The notes under the pieces are model-generated. The model was not told the origin of the DNA. It ran no database searches and saw nothing but the letters and a program-made list of their open reading frames with translations. From DASWKG01 sp036396755 (GTDB taxonomy: Bacteria > Actinomycetota > UBA4738 > CALAEC01), in NCBI GenBank assembly GCA_036396755.1, contig DASWKG010000164.1:1-5636 (forward strand): DNA of 5,636 nt, written 5' to 3'. Each line of letters starts with the position of its first letter. Position 1 is the stretch's first letter. This document shows, in pieces, positions 1 to 5,636 of this stretch. The translations under genes and the position numbers were made by a program.

Positions 1-3000
1 GTGAGATCGGGCGTGCGATCGATCTCCCACTGGAGGCCGAGGGACGCGAAGCGCTCCGTGGCCCGCTCGACCATCTCGGGATCGGCTCGCGCGACTCCCA
101 GCGCGCGCAGCGCGAACGGCTCGATGTAGGTCCCCGGCACGACGAGCGAGGGCGCCTCTCGCTCGATCGCCTCCCACTCCCCCAGGGCGAGGAGCCCGTC
201 GAGCCGGCTGGTCACGTCGACCGCATCGCCGGCCCCCAGCAGCTCCTCCGGCGGCATCCCCTCGAGAAGCCCGCCGATCCGGTCCCTCTCCCCTCGCACC
301 AGCGCCAACCTGACCCGGGTTGGGTTCATCCCGAGGTCGTACCCCTGCATCCCCAGCGCGTCGGCGGCATTCTCCAGGCGGCGCGATTCCTCGATCTCCC
401 CCGTCGCCGCCGCCGCGACGGCGCAGTCCAGCAGCGCCAGCGGGTTCGAGACGCAGGGAGTGGCATTCGCCGCGACCAAGGCCTCCATCTCGGGGGTGAG
501 ATCGCGGATCGTGGCCCACTGCCGGGCCGCCTCCTCCACGAATATCCGGCCGGTGAGGGCGTGGACCCGATGGTGCGGCGAGAGGCGGGCGGTGATCACG
601 CGATCCCACTCGACGACGCGCCGCGCGTCGTCGAATCGTCCGAGCGCGAGGTACGGGTACACGGCGGACCCATGAGCTTCGGCCCGGTGGTCGGGATCGC
701 TGATCCCCGAGACGAGGTCGAGCCGGTCCTCCGCGAGGCGCCGGGCCGCCTCGAGCTCGCCGGCGGCCAGGCTCGCCGACATCCTCGCCCCGGTTGCCCA
801 CGACCGGAGCTCCACGTCCCCGAGACCCTCGGCGATCCGGGCCGCCTCGCCCGCCGCGTCCCGGGAACCGGGATCGGCCTGGTGCCAGTACGCCCGCGCG
901 ATCAGCGCCTTGGCGCGCTCGGCCGTGCCGGCGCCGGCGGATCGCAGGACGGTGTCGATCCAGCCGTCGACGAGGTCGGTGGCCGGCTTCGTCACCCACA
1001 TCGCGAAGCGGGTCGCCGTCTGGAAGGCCAGCTCCGCGTGGATCTCGGCCGAGGCTCCGGGGTCGGGGGACAGCTCCAGCGCCCGGCCGAGGGCGACCGA
1101 GAAGGCCTCCCCCTCGTACTTGAAGGCGTGGGCCCGGCCGATCGCCATCCAAAGGCCGGCGAGCTCCTCGCGGGGTGGCTCCAGCTCGATCGCCCGCCGC
1201 AGCAAGGACATCGCCTCGTCGATCTCGTAGCGGCCGATCGCGAGCTCCGCCGCCCGCCGGAGCCAGGAGCTCGCGTGTGCCCGCAAGCCCGCCAGGTCCT
1301 CCTCGCGCCCGGCCCAGGCGAGGTCCGCGAGATCCGGCGCGGCGGCCTCCGCGTAGTGGTGGGCGAGCATCGGCGCCAGGGCGTCGTTCCCGTTCCCGAA
1401 GTCCTCCAGCCACTCGGCGAACGCCGCGTGCAGGCGCGCGCGGCGCGACTTCGGGATGCCGGCATAGGCCACATCCCTGATCACGGCGTGCTTGAAGCTG
1501 TACTCGCGGTCGTCGGGCATCGCGGACAGGCCGTTGAACCGCACGAAGTCACGCTCCAGCAGCAGGTCCAGATCGGGCTCCTCGCCTTCCAGCAGCTCGC
1601 GGAGCGGCCGGACCCAGAACGCCCGGCCGATCACCGACGCCGCCTGGAGGCCCGCCTTCTCGTTCGCGGGCAACAGGTCGATCCTGGATCCGATCAGCGC
1701 CTGCACGGACCCCGGGAGATCGAGGTCCGCCGGCAGCTCGCCGAACGCCCACCCACCGGCTTCCCGGCGGAGGAGGCCCCGGTCGATGAGCACCCCGATC
1801 TGCTCCTCCACGAAGAACGGGTTGCCCTCCGTCCGGTCCACGATCGCAGCTCGGACAACCTCCGGCACCGTCACACCCAGTGCCTCGTCCAACATCCGGC
1901 CGGTCTCGCGGGCGGTGAGCAGGCGGAGCCGCACCGAGCGGCCATCACCGCGGCGTACGACGTCCGCCTCCCCCCCGCGCTCGGGGCGGGTCGTCGCCAA
2001 GAGCAGCAGGGCTCCGCGCACCTCCGCGCACACGCGGTCGACCAGGTCGACGAGCGGCGGCTCCGCCCAGTGCATATCCTCGAGGACCACCACCACCGGC
2101 CGTTCCCGGGCGCGCTCGTCCAGGAACGCCACGAACGCTTCGTGCAGACGCTCTCGCGCCGCCATGGGGTGGAGGTCCCCGGCGACGTCGAGTCCCAGGG
2201 CCAGCCCCAGGATCCGCCGCTCCCCCAGACGCTCCAGCACCACGTCAGGAGGGTCGGTCTCGGAGAGCTCGAACTCCTCCCGGAGGATGTCCGCCACGGG
2301 ACGGTAGGTGAGCGCGTGCCCGTAGGGGAGACAGCGGCCGGTCCGCCGGATGGGGGCTTCGGCGGCGCCGCTCAGCCGCTCGAGCGCCTCGGCGACGAGC
2401 CGCGACTTCCCGATGCCCGCCTCGCCGGTGACGGTCACGAGGCGCGGCCGGCCGTTCCCGACCGCCTCCCCGTACGCCTCGAGCACCTGCCGGAGCTCGG
2501 CCTCGCGGCCGACGAAGACCCGCCGGAGGCCGGGCACGCCCCGCGGGCGGACCAGGGAGAGGGCGCGGTTGAGCGACCGGCACCCCAGCCCCGTCGAACC
2601 ATCCCTGCCGTCGACCGCCCCGGCGGCGCCGAACTCGAACGCGCCGCCCACCGCCTGGACCGTGCGCTCGGCGACCAGGATCTCCCCGCCCCCGGCGGCC
2701 TGCTCGAGTCCGACGGTCGCGTTCACGCTCTCCCCCGTCGGCAGCCACCCGTCCTCCGGCGAGCCGCCCACCGCCACCTCCCCGGTGCCCACCCCGATCC
2801 GAACGGCACGCCCGCCGGCCTCCTCCCGCCAGCGGGCCCGGATGCGCAGGGCCGCGTGGAGGGCTCGCTCGGAGTCGTCCTCATGGACGGAGGGCACGCC
2901 GAACACCGCCATCACGGCGCCCCCGACCAGCTTCTCGACGATCCCTCCGGTCCGGACGACCTCCGCGCTCACCACCTCGTGGAACCGGTCCGCCAGCGCG

Positions 3001-4060
3001 CGCGATCGCTCCGGGTCCTCGTTCCCGGCAGAGGAGCGAACCAGGCTGGCGGCCAGCGTCGTCACGACCTTGCGCTCCTGCGTCGGCGGGGAGGCGTCCA
3101 CCGGCGCGGCGCAGGAGGGACAGAACCGGGCTCCGGTGGGCAGGGTGGCATCGCACCGCCGGCAGGCCTTCCTCGCCGGCCCCCGGCGAGGGGCGATCGA
3201 CGGGGACGGGGCGGCGCCGGAGGCCGCGGCCTCGATCATCGCGACGCAGCTCTCGAAGCGGTCCGCCGGGGACTTGGCCAGCGCCCGGGTCACCACGGCA
3301 TCGAGCCCCGAGGAGAGCCCCGGGCGGAGCGCGCTGGGAAGCGGCGGCGCCTGGTAGACGTGGCCCCAGAGGATGCCCGCGTCCAGGTCGCTGCGGAACG
3401 GCGTCTCGCCGGTGAGGCACTCGTACAGGACGCAGCCCAGCGAGTACTGATCGGCACGCGCGTCGACGCGGTCGCCCCGGATCTGCTCCGGCGCCATATA
3501 GGCGAACGTCCCAAGGAGCTGGCCCGTGACCGTCAGCCCGCTGACCGAGAACGACCGCTTGGTGAGCCCGAAGTCGCCCAGGTAGGCGTGCTCCGAGCCG
3601 TCCTCCGCCCGCGAGAGCAGGACGTTCGCGGGCTTCACGTCGCGGTGAACAGGTGCCGCCCATGAGCGGCGTCCAACGCGTCGGCCACCTGCCGCGCGAT
3701 GTCGAGCGCACGGTCCAGCGCGAGCGGCCGCTCCTTCGCGATCAGGTCTCTGAGGTCCTGACCCTCGACGTATCGCATCGCGATGAACGGGAACCCCTCG
3801 GCCTCCCCGGCCTCGAAGATGGGGATGACGTGGGGGTGATCGAGCGAGGCGGCGAGGCGGGCCTCCCGGACGAACCGTCGACGAAAGGTCTCGCTCGTCG
3901 AGAGCTCGGGGGAGAGGACCTTGAGCGCCACCCGACGTCCGAGGCCCAGCTCCTCCGCCAGGTAGACGGAGCTCATCCCGCCCCGGCCCAAGAGGGCCTC
4001 GATCCGGTATCGGCCGAGGACGCTTCCGAACGGGAGGTCCGACGCGTCACGTCCTGCCAC
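1..4060 (-). CDS. Multidomain Ser/Thr protein kinase - zinc ribbon - degenerate class III cyclase - STAND/AAA ATPase - TPR regulator (C-terminus off window; one frameshift at about 3647)
   Basis: Likely a cytoplasmic signal-integrating protein: no signal peptide or membrane segment is visible. Numbering follows the frame-corrected protein. The PknB-like kinase (about 18-275) has a glycine loop 'GRGGMSSV' (25-32), Lys47 in 'VALK', helix-C Glu66, HRD 139-141 with 'VKPAN', DFG 163-165 and APE 190-192. A zinc ribbon follows (Cys300, 303, 314, 317). The class III cyclase homology domain (about 330-470) lacks its metal Asp residues. A STAND/AAA ATPase follows: 'FVGREAEL' (516-523), Walker A 'GEAGIGKS' (546-553), Walker B 'VVVVLED' (656-662) and 'GNPFFVEE' (746-753). 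'FKHAVIRDVAY' (856-866) leads into a TPR-like helical region to at least residue 1353. The GTG start at 4060 has GGAGGAG six bases upstream and lies 17 codons before the glycine loop. One missing base after codon 138 breaks the frame; read literally, translation stops at 3635 after 141 residues. The next 1215 codons to the window edge are open. Kinase-STAND-TPR fusions such as mycobacterial PknK, and cyclase-STAND-TPR proteins, are known relatives; the natural signal cannot be told. Confidence 0.93.
610..634. repeat. Perfect 11-bp inverted repeat with 3-bp centre inside the kinase-gene coding region
   Basis: TCGACGACGCG (610-620), CCG (621-623), CGCGTCGTCGA (624-634). It falls in the TPR-like region, where the minus strand encodes 'FDDARRVVEW'. 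GAC/GCG/CGC/GTC codon runs in high-GC genes often produce such repeats, so it is probably a by-product of codon choice and not a regulatory element. Confidence 0.5.
2640..3074 (-). other. Degenerate class III nucleotidyl cyclase homology domain (within the kinase gene)
   Basis: This segment aligns by eye with the cyclase domain typical of cyclase-STAND-TPR proteins: 'RKVVTTL' (330-336), 'VEKLVGGAVMAVFGVP', 'HEDD', 'IGVGTGEV', 'TGESVN' and 'LEQAAGGGEILV'. The first metal-binding Asp, usually in 'FADLVG', is Ser339 in 'AASLV'. The second, usually in 'GDAVMAVFG', is Gly381 in 'GGAVMAVFG'. The transition-state Arg four residues after the conserved Asn is Gly451, although Asn447 and the substrate-binding Lys377 remain. 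Loss of both metal ligands should abolish two-metal catalysis, so a structural, dimerising or nucleotide-sensing role is more likely than cAMP synthesis. The fold assignment is firm; loss of activity is inferred from known class III cyclase chemistry. Confidence 0.85.
3644..3650 (-). other. Single-base frameshift inside the kinase HRD catalytic loop
   Basis: On the minus strand the codons run CAC CTG TTC ACC GCG ACG TGA, giving 'HLFTAT' then stop. Inserting one C after TTC gives CAC CGC GAC GTG AAG CCC, that is 'HRDVKP', and the canonical kinase sequence resumes and stays open to the window edge. The missing base is one C of an expected CC pair (one G of 'gtgg' on the plus strand at 3645-3648). 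The sequence on both sides is well conserved kinase, so the lesion is either very recent or a sequencing or assembly error. No slippery heptamer is visible that would support programmed -1 frameshifting. Confidence 0.93.
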
Positions 4061-4066
4061 GACTCG

Positions 4067-4073
4067 CTCCTCC
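4067..4073 (-). promoter_or_regulatory. Ribosome binding site of the kinase gene, deciding the GTG start
   Basis: The minus strand reads GGAGGAG, then six bases (CGAGTC), then GTG. This near-perfect Shine-Dalgarno sequence fixes the start at 4060. The same frame stays open upstream to an ATG at 4375, but that would add 105 residues without kinase character and would overlap the coding start of the divergent gene. Confidence 0.8.
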
Positions 4074-4154
4074 GCCCATCGGACTTGGGTCCGCTTTCGG
4101 ATGGTAGGCCCATTCACGGCAATTGCGGAATAGTCATTCTGGGCCAGATTCGCC

Positions 4155-4190
4155 CCCCCGCTTTTGTGCAACTGCACAAAGGTTCGGGGG
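4155..4190. promoter_or_regulatory. Nested inverted repeat, candidate operator or 5' UTR hairpin
   Basis: The core is TTTGTGCA (4163-4170), AC (4171-4172), TGCACAAA (4173-4180): perfect 8-base arms and a 2-base centre. It is flanked by an outer pair, CCCCCG (4155-4160) and CGGGGG (4185-4190), separated from the core by 2 and 4 bases. As DNA the 18-bp core fits a site for a dimeric helix-turn-helix regulator. As RNA it could form a 7-bp stem with an AACT tetraloop, extended by the outer GC stem. It ends 54 bases before the plus-strand start codon and lies 94 bases upstream of the kinase start. No U-tract follows on either strand, so it is not a standard intrinsic terminator. The binding factor is unknown. 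Confidence 0.6.
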
Positions 4191-4230
4191 CCGTCTCCGG
4201 CGAAACCGACCCTGACCGGACCGATCACGA

Positions 4231-4238
4231 AAGGAAGG
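4231..4238 (+). promoter_or_regulatory. Ribosome binding site of the secreted propeller gene
   Basis: The purine-rich AAGGAAGG ends six bases before the ATG at 4245. The coding sequence then opens directly with a canonical signal peptide, so this start is well supported. Confidence 0.8.
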
Positions 4239-4244
4239 CCGCCA

Positions 4245-5636
4245 ATGCGACGTCGCGTCCCCGTGCTCCTCGTGCAGGGGCTCCTGCTCGGGATCCTCCC
4301 GTTCACCGGCATCACCGCCCAGGAGGTGACCTGCCCCGAGGTGAAGGCGCCCGAGGTGGCCTTCGACGAGCCCATCTACATCGACACCCAGCGCGCCGGC
4401 GGCGAGCCGGTCAGCGTGGTGGCCCACGACGGCTCGATCAGCGTCTCGGCGCACGCCGGCACCACCCACATCTACAAGAACCCGCAGGCGGCACCGGGCG
4501 CACGCGACTTCGCGGCCGGCTACTTCAACCAGACCCTCAACTGGCGGTCCACCGACGACGGCCTCACCTTCGACTACATCGGCATCGCCGGCCAGCGCGA
4601 GGGCCCCCACTCCCTGACCTCCACCGGCTTCTCCGACCCCGACTTCGCGATCGACCAGGACGGCAACATCTACAACGTCGAGATCGACCTCGCGAACGTG
4701 GCCGTCTTCAAGAGCCCCGACGACGGGCAGTCCTACCCGATCGCGAACCCCGAGGCGTTCAGCGGCGACCGCCCCTGGGTGGCCGCGCTGGAGCCCGACG
4801 AGGTGTTCCTCTACGTCAACCTCCCGAGGAACATGCTCAGGTCGACGAACGGCGGCATCACCTGGGAGCTGCTCCCGAGCCCCTCGATCGTCAGCAAGCC
4901 GGTCCCCGATCCCTTGAACCCGAACGACGGGCTGATCGGCCCCACGGGCATCGGCGGCTTCGCGATCAGCGACGACGACGCGCAGTCCTGGGAGGACTTC
5001 GACTTCGGCTCGATGGGCCCGAACGAGGGGTTCTCGGAGATCGCCGTCGACCAGGCGGGGAACGTCTACCAGGCGGCCGCCGCCGGCTACACGGGCGGGA
5101 ACGACACGACGCCGAACGGGAAGGTGACCTACGGGTACTACGAGCGCGCCACCGGCAGTCGCAACGAGGCTCAGATCGCGCTCCCGATCCCCGAGGGGGA
5201 CGCGCTGTGGCCCTGGACGATCGCCGGCGACGGCGGCCGCGTGGCCATCACCTGGCTCCAGACCTTCAAGGGCGCGCCCCGGAAGTTCTACGTGTTCGCC
5301 GCCGTGACGCACAACGGCACCGGGACGACGGTCGAGTGCTCCGACGGCTCCAGCCGGTTCGTGCCGCCGCAGTTCACCGTGGTGAACGCGTCGGGCCGCT
5401 ACATCCACGACGGTGCGATCTGCCTGAGCGGAACGGCCTGCAACGCGAACACGAGCTTCGAGAACGGCGACCGCCGGCTCGGCGACTTCCACACGATCAA
5501 CTTCGACAAGGACGGCGATCTGTTCGTGGTGGTCACCGACACGCTGCTGCGCAACCCGCTCGGCGGTCCGAAGCCGGTCGGCAACCCCGTGATCGTTCGC
5601 CAGACCTCGGGCGACCGCATGCTCGCGACGCCGATG
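4245..5636 (+). CDS. Secreted Asp-box (BNR-repeat) beta-propeller protein, sialidase-fold-like; C-terminus off window
   Basis: The first 464 residues are present and the frame is open at the window edge. Residues 1-26 form a Sec signal peptide: 'MRRR', a hydrophobic core 'VLLVQGLLLGILPF', and a likely cleavage after 'ITA' (residue 25). Four Asp-box-like motifs (S-x-D-x-G-x-T-W type) occur: 'STDDGLTF' (102-109), 'SPDDGQSY' (157-164), 'STNGGITW' (200-207) and a degenerate 'SDDDAQSW' (242-249). Strand-turn segments of the 'IDQDGNIY', 'VDQAGNVY' and 'FDKDGDLF' kind also recur. Together these indicate a sialidase/BNR beta-propeller exported from the cell. Mature-part cysteines at 30, 365, 393 and 399 could form disulfides. 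No F/Y-R-I-P motif or clear arginine triad is visible, so glycosidase activity is not supported; a binding or structural role is equally possible. Asp-boxes are structural turns, not catalytic sites. The gene is divergent from the kinase gene and shares its upstream region. Confidence 0.85.
   Translation, partial: MRRRVPVLLVQGLLLGILPFTGITAQEVTCPEVKAPEVAFDEPIYIDTQRAGGEPVSVVAHDGSISVSAHAGTTHIYKNPQAAPGARDFAAGYFNQTLNWRSTDDGLTFDYIGIAGQREGPHSLTSTGFSDPDFAIDQDGNIYNVEIDLANVAVFKSPDDGQSYPIANPEAFSGDRPWVAALEPDEVFLYVNLPRNMLRSTNGGITWELLPSPSIVSKPVPDPLNPNDGLIGPTGIGGFAISDDDAQSWEDFDFGSMGPNEGFSEIAVDQAGNVYQAAAAGYTGGNDTTPNGKVTYGYYERATGSRNEAQIALPIPEGDALWPWTIAGDGGRVAITWLQTFKGAPRKFYVFAAVTHNGTGTTVECSDGSSRFVPPQFTVVNASGRYIHDGAICLSGTACNANTSFENGDRRLGDFHTINFDKDGDLFVVVTDTLLRNPLGGPKPVGNPVIVRQTSGDRMLATPM

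Larger units (their letters stand above)
4061..4244. other. Divergent intergenic region shared by the kinase and secreted-propeller genes
   Basis: This 184-base gap separates the two start codons and must hold both promoters. It is visibly less GC-rich than the flanking genes at 4091-4150, as expected for promoter DNA. Besides the two ribosome binding sites it contains a run of seven C at 4153-4159 and a nested inverted repeat at 4155-4190. No convincing consensus -35/-10 pair was found on either strand, and no small ORF or RNA gene is apparent. Confidence 0.8.

Noticed and set aside
3635..3660. Programmed ribosomal frameshifting as an explanation of the broken kinase frame
   Set aside because: A -1 shift would restore the frame, but no X XXY YYZ slippery heptamer precedes the site and no obvious stimulatory structure was recognised. 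A frameshift inside the HRD motif would also be unprecedented as a regulatory site.
561..3665. A 1034-codon open frame on the plus strand
   Set aside because: It lies antisense to the kinase-cyclase-STAND gene. Its product is a low-complexity R/P/G/H/E-rich chain without recognisable motifs, typical of antisense shadows in GC-rich genes; every domain motif is on the minus strand.
4100..4130. Possible minus-strand -10 box TACCAT for the kinase gene
   Set aside because: It fits TANNNT, but the only candidate -35 at suitable spacing (TTCCGC) is poor, so a chance match cannot be excluded.
4123..4150. Possible plus-strand promoter TTGCGG (4123-4128), 16 bases, CAGATT (4145-4150)
   Set aside because: Only about half of the consensus positions match. 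It is plausibly placed just upstream of the palindrome but too weak to annotate from sequence alone.
4061..4375. N-terminal extension of the kinase to an upstream in-frame ATG at 4375
   Set aside because: The extra residues have no kinase or targeting character and overlap the start of the divergent gene. The GTG at 4060 has a strong Shine-Dalgarno sequence at ideal spacing.
4134..5492. A 452-codon open frame on the minus strand
   Set aside because: It is antisense to the secreted propeller gene and its translation is V/A/R/G/D-rich with no motif. The plus frame has a ribosome binding site, signal peptide and Asp-boxes.
1..5636. CRISPR arrays, tRNA/rRNA genes, insertion sequences and direct-repeat attachment sites
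   Set aside because: None seen on reading both strands. The window is almost fully accounted for by two protein genes and their short shared upstream region.

Overview
The window is GC-rich bacterial DNA, roughly 70% G+C by eye, with almost all coding third positions G or C. It holds two divergently transcribed genes separated by 184 bases, and both run off the ends of the window. The base composition and the style of the kinase domain (an 'HAYLGDFGLTK' activation-loop start, a cytosolic multidomain regulator) suggest an actinomycetote-like soil or environmental bacterium. No marker gene is present, so this placement is inference only.

Left region, minus strand, positions 4060 down to 1: one very large multidomain signalling gene with at least 1353 codons and its C-terminus missing. 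From the N-terminus it carries a PknB-like Ser/Thr kinase domain, a four-cysteine zinc ribbon, a class III adenylate/guanylate cyclase homology domain, a STAND/AAA-type ATPase with intact Walker A and B motifs, and a long TPR-like helical region. Two things stand out. The reading frame is broken by one missing base exactly inside the kinase catalytic-loop HRD motif, at about 3647. The cyclase domain has also lost both metal-binding aspartates and the transition-state arginine, so it looks like a pseudocyclase.

Middle, 4061 to 4244: the divergent intergenic region. It holds a strong Shine-Dalgarno sequence for each gene and a clear 8-bp-arm inverted repeat nested inside an outer C-rich/G-rich inverted repeat (4155-4190). 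This is a candidate operator or 5' UTR hairpin.

Right region, plus strand, positions 4245 to 5636: the first 464 codons of a secreted protein with a signal peptide and four Asp-box (BNR)-like repeats, so probably a sialidase-fold beta-propeller. No sialidase catalytic motif is visible.

The kinase protein has no visible membrane segment and should act in the cytoplasm, while the propeller is exported. The shared intergenic region allows co-regulation, but nothing in the sequence proves a functional link. The long open frames antisense to both genes are GC-rich shadows.
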